Shown: positions 33,321 through 40,815 of the stretch, in pieces
Position numbering within the stretch: position 1 is the stretch's first letter
How the letters are laid out: each line of letters opens with the position of its first letter
Assembly: GCF_934668725.1 (NCBI RefSeq)
Contig: NZ_CAKUOF010000015.1
Coordinates: forward strand, 1-64,000
DNA length: 64,000 nt
Reading direction: 5' to 3'
Source: an uncultured Dysgonomonas sp.
GTDB taxonomy: Bacteria; Bacteroidota; Bacteroidia; Bacteroidales; Dysgonomonadaceae
Position numbers and translations under genes: made by a program
Notes under the pieces: generated by a model
What the model was told of the DNA's origin: nothing
What the model saw: the letters and a program-made list of their open reading frames with translations, nothing else
Databases searched by the model: none

Positions 33321-34850
33321 ATGCATCAGATATTTACAGACAAAGATATTGAAAAACTAAATCTTCAGGGTGTAGACATTGTTGAAGTTCAAAAGCAAAT
33401 TGATCGTTTTAAAACAGGATTTCCTTTTCTGGAAATTGTAAATTTTGCGACTGGGGGGAAAGGTATTACTGTGTTTGATCCAGAGGCTGCTGATAGGTAT
33501 GTAGCTATATGGAATGAATATGCACAATCGGGTTGCTCCATAGTTAAGTTTGTGCCGGCATCGGGTGCGGCTAGCCGTATGTTTAAAGATTTATTTGAAT
33601 TTCTACAAAGTAAATCAGAGCTTCCGGATACTGATTCAGTAAAGATGTTTTTTGATAATATTCGAAAATTTGCGTTTTTCGATGATCTGAACTCTGTCTG
33701 TATAAGAGAAAAGGGTGAAGATGTTGAATCTTTAATTACTTCTCGTAGATATAGGGATGTTTTAGAGGCTCTTCTTCTTAAAAGTGGCTTGAATTATGGT
33801 GGACTGCCTAAGGGTTTGCTGAAATTTCATACATATAATAATGGTAGTAGAACACCGGTTGAAGAGCATCTAGTTGAAAGAGTTATGTATGCTAAATCTG
33901 CAAAAGACGAGGTTGCTTTGCATTTTACAGTTTCTCCGGAGCATCGTGAGTTGTTCGAAAAATTGACCTCGAAGGTTTCCGTTGACTATGAGGGGATGTT
34001 TGGGGCGAAATTTGATATTTCTTTTAGCGAGCAAAAAAAGAAAACAGACACAATTGCTGTAGACGAAAATGATGAGCCATTTAGGGATGGAGAAGATTTG
34101 TTATTCAGAGCCGGAGGGCATGGAGCTTTGATTGAGAATTTAAATGATCTTTCGGCTGATATTGTTTTTATTAAGAATATTGATAATGTTGTCCCGGATA
34201 GGTTTAAAGACGGAGAAGCTTATTATAAAAAGGTGCTTGCCGGATATTTGGTAGATATTCAAAGTCGGATTTTTAGTTATTTGGAGTTGATAGATTCTGG
34301 CGTGTATTCTCGGGAAGAGCTTTTGGAGATTCTTTATTTCTTACAGGATGAATTAAATATAAAGAATCCGGATACTAAATACTTGGAGGATGCTGAACTT
34401 GTTTTATACCTTCGGAAAAAGCTTAATAGACCCATTAGGGTTTGTGGTATGGTTAAGAATGTTGGAGAGGCTGGTGGTGGACCGTTTTTTGCAGTGAATG
34501 AAGATGGTACTATCTCTTTGCAGATATTAGAAAGTTCCCAGATAGATTTGACCGATCCTCGCAAAAAGGATCTGTTTGTTAAAGGAACACACTTTAACCC
34601 TGTTGATGTTGTTTGTGGAATGAAAGATTTTAATGGGGAGAAATTTAACCTCATAACATTTATTGATGAAAATACAGGTTTTATAAGTAAAAAAACAAAA
34701 GAAGGAAGAGCTCTAAAGGCTTTGGAATTACCCGGTTTGTGGAATGGAGCTATGTCTGACTGGAATACTATATTTGTGGAAGTCCCTTTGAGTACTTTTA
34801 ATCCGGTTAAAAGTGTTAATGATTTATTGAGAAAAGAGCATCAATCTTAG
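33321..34850 (+). CDS. DUF4301 family protein, nucleotidyltransferase-like
   Basis: Soluble protein of 509 residues matching what I know of DUF4301, a family widespread in Bacteroidetes with no proven function. The segment KFVPASGAASRMFKDLFEFL (about 73-92) resembles the nucleotide-binding loop of sugar-nucleotide pyrophosphorylases (G-x-G-T-R-M), and RAGGHGALIENLNDL with IVFIKNIDNVV (about 262-292) resembles the later sugar- and metal-binding segments. This suggests an NDP-sugar pyrophosphorylase-like fold. It sits directly upstream of gmd and fcl, which make GDP-fucose; a role in GTP-dependent sugar activation is possible, but the gmd gene has its own promoter. The function remains a guess. 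Confidence 0.85.
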   Translation: MHQIFTDKDIEKLNLQGVDIVEVQKQIDRFKTGFPFLEIVNFATGGKGITVFDPEAADRYVAIWNEYAQSGCSIVKFVPASGAASRMFKDLFEFLQSKSELPDTDSVKMFFDNIRKFAFFDDLNSVCIREKGEDVESLITSRRYRDVLEALLLKSGLNYGGLPKGLLKFHTYNNGSRTPVEEHLVERVMYAKSAKDEVALHFTVSPEHRELFEKLTSKVSVDYEGMFGAKFDISFSEQKKKTDTIAVDENDEPFRDGEDLLFRAGGHGALIENLNDLSADIVFIKNIDNVVPDRFKDGEAYYKKVLAGYLVDIQSRIFSYLELIDSGVYSREELLEILYFLQDELNIKNPDTKYLEDAELVLYLRKKLNRPIRVCGMVKNVGEAGGGPFFAVNEDGTISLQILESSQIDLTDPRKKDLFVKGTHFNPVDVVCGMKDFNGEKFNLITFIDENTGFISKKTKEGRALKALELPGLWNGAMSDWNTIFVEVPLSTFNPVKSVNDLLRKEHQS

Positions 34851-34890
34851 TTGATGATTTGGTTTAAAAAGCTCTTTTGTTAATGTTTAT

Positions 34891-34921
34891 TTTGTTTAAA
34901 ATATATTTATCTTTATATTTG
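34891..34921 (+). promoter_or_regulatory. Bacteroidetes promoter for gmd-fcl (TTTG-N19-TATATTTG)
   Basis: -33 TTTG at 34891-34894 and -7 TATATTTG at 34914-34921 with 19 bases between. It is 45 bases before the gmd start. Confidence 0.8.
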
Positions 34922-34965
34922 TGGCTTCAAAAAGTCGCAAATAGTGATTTTTAACAGAACTTTAA

Positions 34966-36117
34966 ATGACAAAAACAGCATTAATAACAGGAGTAACCGG
35001 ACAGGATGGAGCATATCTGTCAGAATATCTAATTAAGAAAGGGTATATTGTCCATGGTATAAAAAGAAGATCATCTCTTTTTAATACAGATAGGATTGAC
35101 CACTTGTATCAAGATCCACATGAAGATCACAGAGAATTAATTCTTCATTATGGTGATATGACTGATAGTATGAACTTAACTCGAATAATAGGAGAGGTTC
35201 AGCCTGATGAGATTTATAATCTGGCAGCTATGAGTCATGTGAAAGTAAGTTTTGATATTCCGGAATATACTGCAAATGCTGATGGTATAGGGACATTGAG
35301 GTTGCTAGAGGCAGTTCGTCTTTTAGGATTAACAAATAAAACTCGTATTTATCAAGCTTCAACTTCTGAGTTATATGGGTTGGTACAAGAAATACCTCAA
35401 AAGGAAACTACGCCTTTCTATCCTAGAAGTCCATATGCTGTAGCGAAGTTATATGCTTATTGGATTACTGTAAACTATCGAGAGGCTTATGGAATGCATG
35501 CAAGCAACGGTATTTTGTTTAATCATGAGTCTCCTCTTCGCGGAGAGACATTTGTCACAAGAAAAGTAACAAGAGCTGTCTCTAGAATTGTACTAGGTCT
35601 TCAAGATAAAGTTTTCATGGGCAATCTTTCAAGCAAGAGGGATTGGGGACATGCCAAAGATTACATTAAAGCAATGTATTTAATCTTACAACAAGATACA
35701 CCTGATGATTATGTTATTTCCACAGGAATAACAACGACTATTAGAGACTTTATTAAGATGTCGTTTGCAGAAGTCGGGGTGACTGTTGGTTTTAAAGGAG
35801 ATAATGAGTTCGAAGAAGGTTTTATTGTTGATGTTGACGATATTAAATTTGTGAACAAAGTTGGTGTCGAATATTTGGGAGAGTTTAAAAAAAGAATTGG
35901 AAATTCTGTAGTAGGGGTCGATCCTGCCTATTTTAGACCTACAGAAGTTGATATCTTAATTGGCGATAATACTAAAGCTAAGCAGAAGCTTGGATGGGAA
36001 CCTTCATATGACTTAAACGGATTATGTGAAGATATGATGAGTCATGATGTTGCCTTGATGAAGAAAGAAGAATTTCTGAGAAAAGGAGGCTATAAAATAC
36101 TTAATTATTTTGAGTGA
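34966..36117 (+). CDS. gmd: GDP-mannose 4,6-dehydratase
   Basis: Short-chain dehydrogenase/reductase of 383 residues that turns GDP-mannose into GDP-4-keto-6-deoxymannose, the first step to GDP-L-fucose. NADP-binding GVTGQDG at 9-15, the catalytic S-T-S-E-L-Y-G block at 132-138 with T133 and E135, and Y157-x3-K161 in the segment SPYAVAK are all intact. The FNHESPLRGETFVTRKVTRAV segment (about 185-205) is typical of Gmd. Length is a little more than the usual 350-370 because of an insert near residues 260-310. It has its own promoter at 34891-34921, and fcl starts three bases after its stop, so the two are translated from one message. Confidence 0.97.
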   Translation: MTKTALITGVTGQDGAYLSEYLIKKGYIVHGIKRRSSLFNTDRIDHLYQDPHEDHRELILHYGDMTDSMNLTRIIGEVQPDEIYNLAAMSHVKVSFDIPEYTANADGIGTLRLLEAVRLLGLTNKTRIYQASTSELYGLVQEIPQKETTPFYPRSPYAVAKLYAYWITVNYREAYGMHASNGILFNHESPLRGETFVTRKVTRAVSRIVLGLQDKVFMGNLSSKRDWGHAKDYIKAMYLILQQDTPDDYVISTGITTTIRDFIKMSFAEVGVTVGFKGDNEFEEGFIVDVDDIKFVNKVGVEYLGEFKKRIGNSVVGVDPAYFRPTEVDILIGDNTKAKQKLGWEPSYDLNGLCEDMMSHDVALMKKEEFLRKGGYKILNYFE

Positions 36118-36120
36118 AAA

Positions 36121-37224
36121 ATGATTGATAAATCATCTAAAATATACGTAGCAGGACATCGCGGATTAGTTGGCTCAGCTATATTGGCTAATTTAAAAGG
36201 TCGTGGTTACTGTAATTTTATATTAAGAACACATAGCGAATTAGATTTGAAGGATCAGTTGGCTGTTGCTCAGTTTTTTGAAGAGGAAAAGCCTGATTAT
36301 GTGATTTTAGCGGCGGCTAAAGTTGGAGGGATTATAGCTAACAATAAATATCGGGCAGACTTTATTTATGAAAATTTGATGATTCAAAATAATATTATTC
36401 ATCAAGCTTATCTGAAAAAAGTAAAAAAACTCGTATTTTTGGGTAGTACTTGTATATATCCCAAGGAAGCATCTCAACCGATCTCGGAGGATGAATTATT
36501 AATGTCTCCTTTGGAATATACAAATGAGCCTTATGCAATAGCTAAGATTGCGGGAATTAAAATGTGCGAAAGTTATAATCTTCAGTATGGTACAAATTTT
36601 TTAGCAGTAATGCCGACTAATTTATATGGACCAAATGATAATTTTGATTTAGAAAAATCACACGTTCTTCCAGCTTTGGTGAGGAAAGTGCATTTAGGAA
36701 AATGCTTGTATGAAAATGATTGGGATTCTATCAGATTAGATCTTCAGTCTCGACCAATTGAAGGTATTGATAATAAATCAACCGAAAAAGAGATTTTATA
36801 TATATTAAATAAATATGGTATTAGTCAGTCCACAGATCAAAATGTAAGTATTGAGATTTGGGGGTCTGGTAAGCCGATGAGAGAGTTTCTCTGGAGTGAG
36901 GATATGGCTGATGCTACAGTTCATGTAATGGAGTCTGTGAACTTTTTAGAGTTAATAGATGTTAGTATATGTACGGAAGTTCGAAATACTCATATAAATG
37001 TGGGTACAGGTACGGACATATCGATAAAAGAACTGGCTTTGCTGGTTAAAAAGATAGTAGGGTTTAAAGGTGACTTTTGGTTTAATACTGAGAAACCTGA
37101 TGGAACTCTAAAGAAACTAACAGATGTTTCTAAGTTGCATTCTTTAGGATGGAAGCATAAAGTGGAAATCGAAGAAGGTATAAATTTGATTTATAATTGG
37201 TATAAAAAATACCAACTAAAATAG
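36121..37224 (+). CDS. fcl: GDP-L-fucose synthase
   Basis: Epimerase-reductase of 367 residues that completes GDP-L-fucose from the Gmd product, using NADPH. NADP-binding GHRGLVG (12-18), catalytic S109 in LGSTCIYP, and Y138-x3-K142 in NEPYAIAK are present, and MPTNLYGPNDNF and KPDGTLKKLTDVSKL confirm the family. It is about 45 residues longer than the enterobacterial enzyme because of an insert around residues 195-245 (through NKSTEKEILYILNKYGI); long forms like this are usual in Bacteroidetes. GDP-fucose feeds capsule and surface-protein fucosylation. It is coupled to gmd by a 3-base gap. Confidence 0.96.
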   Translation: MIDKSSKIYVAGHRGLVGSAILANLKGRGYCNFILRTHSELDLKDQLAVAQFFEEEKPDYVILAAAKVGGIIANNKYRADFIYENLMIQNNIIHQAYLKKVKKLVFLGSTCIYPKEASQPISEDELLMSPLEYTNEPYAIAKIAGIKMCESYNLQYGTNFLAVMPTNLYGPNDNFDLEKSHVLPALVRKVHLGKCLYENDWDSIRLDLQSRPIEGIDNKSTEKEILYILNKYGISQSTDQNVSIEIWGSGKPMREFLWSEDMADATVHVMESVNFLELIDVSICTEVRNTHINVGTGTDISIKELALLVKKIVGFKGDFWFNTEKPDGTLKKLTDVSKLHSLGWKHKVEIEEGINLIYNWYKKYQLK

Positions 37225-37255
37225 AATTAAACTGTTTAACTATAATTAATTGATT

Positions 37256-38398
37256 ATGAAAAAGGTAAGTTTACTTTTGTGTTTAGCTCTTGCTGGCATA
37301 AGTGCTACTGCTCAAGAAAGTGGTGTTAGTGCTGAGGCTGGAAGAAAAGCAACTTTTGCTCGTAACGGATTCTGGGATAACTGGTTTGTCGGTGCAGGTG
37401 CAGGTGCTAGTGTTTATTTTGGTCCAGGTGATCAACATGCAGATTTTCTAGATCGTATGACTGTTAATCCTTCGGTTTTCGTGGGTAAATGGTTTAACCC
37501 ATACTTAGGAGCACGTTTCCGCGGTCAAGGTGGAAAAATCCATTCATTTAGTGGAAACCAAGGTCAAAACATGTATAGCATGACTCATGTTAATGCTACA
37601 GTGGACTTTATGTTCAACGTAACGAATTACTTGGGTAAATACAACGAAAATCGTTTTTATAACTTTATTCCTACTGTAGGAGTTGGTTATGATCACCGTT
37701 TCGAAGATAAATTCAAACAACGTGGATTTAATGGTCCTACATTCAACGCAAGTTTGTTGAATACATTCAGAATTTCAGATAGATTATCTGCTTTTGCTGA
37801 AGTGGGTGGATTTATTGTAGAACAAAGATTTGACAGAGGTCCTAAAGGTAAAACTCACTGGAATGGTATCGCTACAGGTACTGCAGGTCTTATGTTGAAA
37901 GTAGGAAAAGTTGGCTTTAACGAAGCTGTTCTTATGGATCAAGATCTAATTAATGATTTGAATGGACAAATCAATAAATTAAGAAGAGAAAATGATGACT
38001 TGAGAAACCGCAAGCCTAACTGTCCTCCAGCAGTTCCATGCCCAGAGGTACAACCAGCTGCTGTAGCTCCTGATACTTACATTCCTAATGTAGTATTCTT
38101 CCGTTTGAATAGCGCTAATATTGATAATAATCAAGAAATTAGCATCTATAATACAGCTCAATTCTTGAAAGCTAATCCAAATGCTAAAGTTAAGATTGTT
38201 GGTTATGCTGATAAATTAACTGGTACAGCTGCATATAACCTTAAGCTTTCAGAAAGACGTGCTAAAAACGTTGCTAAAGTTCTTGTTGACAAGTACAAAA
38301 TTAGTAGCGACCGCATTCAAACTGAATGGAAAGGTTCTTCTGAACAACCATACAAAGAAAATGCATGGAACCGTGTTGCTATATTCTTCGCTCAATAA
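37256..38398 (+). CDS. OmpA family outer-membrane protein
   Basis: Outer-membrane protein of 380 residues resembling the OmpA-like Omp40/Omp41 type of Porphyromonas. Signal peptide MKKVSLLLCLALAGISATAQ (1-20); a beta-barrel of alternating strands (about 40-220); a short coiled coil DLNGQINKLRRENDDLRNRK (about 228-247); a cysteine-proline hinge NCPPAVPCPE; and an OmpA peptidoglycan-binding domain (about 275-380) with GYADKLTGTAAYNLKLSERRAKNV. The usual final N-R-R is NRVAIFF. I chose the ATG at 37256 rather than the TTG at 37250 because it fits the signal peptide start. It follows fcl by 31 bases. It probably stabilises the outer membrane and may be cut or cross-linked at the cysteines. Closed by the hairpin at 38417-38452. 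Confidence 0.93.
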   Translation: MKKVSLLLCLALAGISATAQESGVSAEAGRKATFARNGFWDNWFVGAGAGASVYFGPGDQHADFLDRMTVNPSVFVGKWFNPYLGARFRGQGGKIHSFSGNQGQNMYSMTHVNATVDFMFNVTNYLGKYNENRFYNFIPTVGVGYDHRFEDKFKQRGFNGPTFNASLLNTFRISDRLSAFAEVGGFIVEQRFDRGPKGKTHWNGIATGTAGLMLKVGKVGFNEAVLMDQDLINDLNGQINKLRRENDDLRNRKPNCPPAVPCPEVQPAAVAPDTYIPNVVFFRLNSANIDNNQEISIYNTAQFLKANPNAKVKIVGYADKLTGTAAYNLKLSERRAKNVAKVLVDKYKISSDRIQTEWKGSSEQPYKENAWNRVAIFFAQ

Positions 38399-38416
38399 TA
38401 GCTTAGAACATACTAT

Positions 38417-38452
38417 AAAAAGAAGCTGCCTTAATAGGGCAGCTTCTTTTTT
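38417..38452 (+). terminator. Terminator after the OmpA-like gene
   Basis: AGAAGCTGCC pairs with GGCAGCTTCT, flanked by A4 and T6 runs, with a 7-base loop. It starts about 20 bases after the stop. Confidence 0.85.
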
Positions 38453-38510
38453 ATTGACTTAATTGTGATGATTCTAATTTTATTTCAATATTAAATATAT
38501 AAAGAATGAA

Positions 38511-38534
38511 AGCCCCCAAAATCTTTTGGAGGCT
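38511..38534. other. Stem-loop at the 3' side of the small secreted gene
   Basis: AGCCCCCAAAA pairs with TTTTGGAGGCT with one C-A mismatch. It lies 46 bases past the end of the minus-strand gene at 38580-38948 and may be its terminator; only a weak U-rich tail follows on that strand. Confidence 0.5.
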
Positions 38535-38579
38535 CTTCAGTTTTATTACAAATCTGTTTCTATCGGAAGAGATTGACTC

Positions 38580-38948
38580 TTATTTTTCGGCTAGTAATGA
38601 AGTATTATTACTATTTATAGAAGTCATATTTAACACTATAAGATACTTTTTGTATTGTTCCGCAGATAAAATACTTTTTGTATTTGCCAGATTAAATGCT
38701 AGTGCTTTTTTTACTTCTTTTTCAGAGTTCTCTCCACTGCGAGAAGCTCTTTCCATTTTCTGAGAAGATAATTCGAAAATTTCTTTTAAATATCTCTGTT
38801 GCTCGTAATCAGCCTCTAGATAATTAACTAACCCGTTGAATTTTTCTTTATCATTCAACTTTGATAAAAAAGAGTAGTCATTGTTTGCAGCAAAAGCAGC
38901 ATAACCTAAAGAAAAAATAGCCACAGCTAAAATAAATAAACGTTTCAT
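38580..38948 (-). CDS. Small secreted helical protein, unknown function
   Basis: Protein of 122 residues with a clear signal peptide (MKRLFILAVAIFSLGYAAFA, 1-20). The mature part is about 100 residues, mostly alpha-helical and charged, with ILSAEQYKKYLIVLN near the end. The SAEQ-x-x-K-Y pattern resembles small periplasmic chaperones of the Spy/CpxP type, but the match is too weak to name it. It is alone on the minus strand, convergent with the OmpA-like gene. Its leader contains a hairpin with a U tract (39004-39053) directly after a minus-strand -7-like box (39068-39075), which could attenuate its expression. Confidence 0.65.
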   Translation of the reverse strand: MKRLFILAVAIFSLGYAAFAANNDYSFLSKLNDKEKFNGLVNYLEADYEQQRYLKEIFELSSQKMERASRSGENSEKEVKKALAFNLANTKSILSAEQYKKYLIVLNMTSINSNNTSLLAEK

Positions 38949-39003
38949 AACCTAAAATTTAAAAATAAAACAATCTTTTGATAACCGTAATTGTAACCTA
39001 AAT

Positions 39004-39053
39004 AAAAAAGACAGAACATACCTAGATTATTATCCTCATGGTATATTCTGTCT
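39004..39053 (-). terminator. Leader hairpin with U tract (minus strand)
   Basis: On the minus strand AGACAGAATATACC pairs with GGTATGTTCTGTCT (14 positions, one mismatch) and is followed by TTTTTT. The loop contains ATG AGG ATA ATA ATC TAG, a frame of five codons and a stop. It lies 55-105 bases before the gene at 38580-38948 and only about 15 bases after the likely -7 box, so it could be an attenuator or the end of a very short RNA. Confidence 0.55.
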
Positions 39054-39067
39054 ATAGATTTATGATA

Positions 39068-39075
39068 CAAATATA
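39068..39075 (-). promoter_or_regulatory. Bacteroidetes -7 box TATATTTG (minus strand)
   Basis: The plus strand reads CAAATATA. Transcription from it would start close to the hairpin at 39004-39053. No -33 match is visible. Confidence 0.4.
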
Positions 39076-39336
39076 AGGTATTTTTTCTTAATGTTAGATA
39101 ATTAAGTAATGTTTTGTTGATATTTTGATATTGAAAATATTGATAGGGAATCATACTGGTTTATGTGTGTAGTTATTTGTTTATTTATTTGCCGATATGT
39201 TGCATTATAATAACTGTTTAGTCGAAGAATATGGCATTAATAAAACATGATCGCATTCTGTGAATATCTTTTTTCTATTGTTTTCGTTTTATTTATGACT
39301 TTTTTATGCTAATCGAAAAATAAAATATCATAACTT

Positions 39337-39344
39337 TATATTTG
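39337..39344 (+). promoter_or_regulatory. Bacteroidetes -7 box TATATTTG for gdhA
   Basis: Matches TAnnTTTG, 83 bases before the gdhA ATG. The -33 region is A-rich without TTTG. Confidence 0.45.
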
Positions 39345-39427
39345 CGAGTCTGTAAAAAACAAACTATCTTTATTCTTTTCGTTATCTCACTTATCTTTTG
39401 AATTAGTAACAGAATAATTTTTATTAA

Positions 39428-40762
39428 ATGAAAACAGAACAAACCTTATCTGAATTAAAGCGTCGATTTCCGAATGAACCCGAATTTCATCAAGCTGTAC
39501 ATGAAGTTTTAGAGTCAATAGAGGAAGTATATAATCAACACCCGGAGTTTGAAAGAGTAAATCTTATTGAGAGACTTTGTATACCGGAGCGTATATTTTC
39601 TTTTCGTGTAACTTGGGTTGACGATAAGGGGCAAGTACATGTAAATATGGGATATCGTGTACAACACAGTAATGCTATTGGACCATATAAAGGAGGAATA
39701 CGTTTTCATTCATCGGTAAATCTGTCTATCTTGAAGTTCTTGGCTTTTGAGCAGACTTTTAAGAATTCACTTACAACATTACCTATGGGTGGCGGAAAAG
39801 GTGGTTCTGACTTTAATCCGAAAGGAAAGTCAAATGCTGAGATTATGAGATTCTGCCAAGCATTTGTAACTGAACTTTGGAGACATATCGGACCTGATAC
39901 AGATGTACCTGCAGGAGATATTGGTGTTGGAGGTCGTGAGGTTGGTTTCATGTTTGGTATGTATAAGAAATTAGCCCGTGAATTTACAGGAACGTTTACA
40001 GGTAAAGGTTTAACTTTTGGAGGTTCATTAATTCGCCCGGAAGCTACAGGGTATGGGAATGTATATTTCCTATTGGAAATGTTGAAAACTCGAAACATAG
40101 ATATTAAAGGTAAAAAGTGCTTAGTGTCGGGTTCGGGTAATGTTGCTCAATATACTTGTGAGAAATTGATTGAACTAGGAGCTATTCCAATGACATTATC
40201 TGATTCGGATGGATATATCTATGATCCCGAAGGCATCACTAAAGAAAAACTGGAGTACGTAAAAGAGCTTAAAGATCTTTACAGAGGACGTATCAAAGAG
40301 TATGCAGAGAAGTATAACTGTAAGTATGTTGCAGGAGGTCGTCCATGGAATGAAGTTGCTGACATTGCATTACCATCAGCTACCCAAAATGAGTTGAATG
40401 GCGATGATGCTAAAACGCTTGTTGCGAATGGTGTTATTGCAGTATCTGAAGGTGCTAATATGCCTTCGACTCCCGAAGCCGTGAATGTATTCTTAGATGC
40501 TAAAATACTATATGCACCGGGTAAAGCAGCTAATGCAGGAGGTGTTTCGGTATCAGGCTTAGAAATGTCTCAAAACTCGGAACGCTTAAGCTGGTCAGTA
40601 GAAGAGGTAGACAACAGATTAAAGACTATTATGAAAGATATCCATGAGAATTGTTCTAAATATGGAAAAGATGCTGATGGTTTTATTAACTACGTAAAGG
40701 GTGCTAATATTGCAGGCTTTATGAAAGTTGCTAAAGCTATGATGGCACAAGGCATACTATAA
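39428..40762 (+). CDS. gdhA: NADP-specific glutamate dehydrogenase
   Basis: Hexameric enzyme of 444 residues that links ammonium and 2-oxoglutarate to glutamate using NADPH, a main route of nitrogen assimilation in Bacteroidales. Substrate-binding GPYKGGIRFH (85-94), catalytic lysine K124 in PMGGGKGG (119-126), the DIGVGGREVGFMFG region (about 165-178), and the Rossmann segment SGSGNVAQY (about 235-243) are intact. Full length and complete. It ends at the hairpin at 40779-40815 shared with the convergent gene. Confidence 0.98.
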   Translation: MKTEQTLSELKRRFPNEPEFHQAVHEVLESIEEVYNQHPEFERVNLIERLCIPERIFSFRVTWVDDKGQVHVNMGYRVQHSNAIGPYKGGIRFHSSVNLSILKFLAFEQTFKNSLTTLPMGGGKGGSDFNPKGKSNAEIMRFCQAFVTELWRHIGPDTDVPAGDIGVGGREVGFMFGMYKKLAREFTGTFTGKGLTFGGSLIRPEATGYGNVYFLLEMLKTRNIDIKGKKCLVSGSGNVAQYTCEKLIELGAIPMTLSDSDGYIYDPEGITKEKLEYVKELKDLYRGRIKEYAEKYNCKYVAGGRPWNEVADIALPSATQNELNGDDAKTLVANGVIAVSEGANMPSTPEAVNVFLDAKILYAPGKAANAGGVSVSGLEMSQNSERLSWSVEEVDNRLKTIMKDIHENCSKYGKDADGFINYVKGANIAGFMKVAKAMMAQGIL

Positions 40763-40778
40763 TAATTCGCCTGATAAT

Positions 40779-40815
40779 AAAAAGAAGAGCTACTTTCTAA
40801 GTAGCTCTTCTTTTT
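40779..40815. terminator. Bidirectional terminator overlapping a stop codon
   Basis: A 17-base-pair perfect stem (AAAAAGAAGAGCTACTT with AAGTAGCTCTTCTTTTT) with a 3-base loop. Its right foot contains most of the TAA stop (40814-40816) of the minus-strand gene, while gdhA ends 17 bases to the left. Confidence 0.9.

Larger units (their letters stand above)
38949..39427. other. Divergent spacer between the small secreted gene and gdhA
   Basis: A 479-base gap. It holds the leader hairpin at 39004-39053, a minus-strand -7-like box at 39068-39075, and the gdhA -7 box at 39337-39344. The rest is AT-rich. A 69-codon minus frame (38945-39154) is tyrosine-rich and runs through the hairpin, so I do not call it. 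Confidence 0.55.

Noticed and set aside
38945..39154. Minus-strand frame of 69 codons upstream of the small secreted gene
   Set aside because: It runs through the leader hairpin and a promoter-like box, and its tyrosine-rich content looks random.
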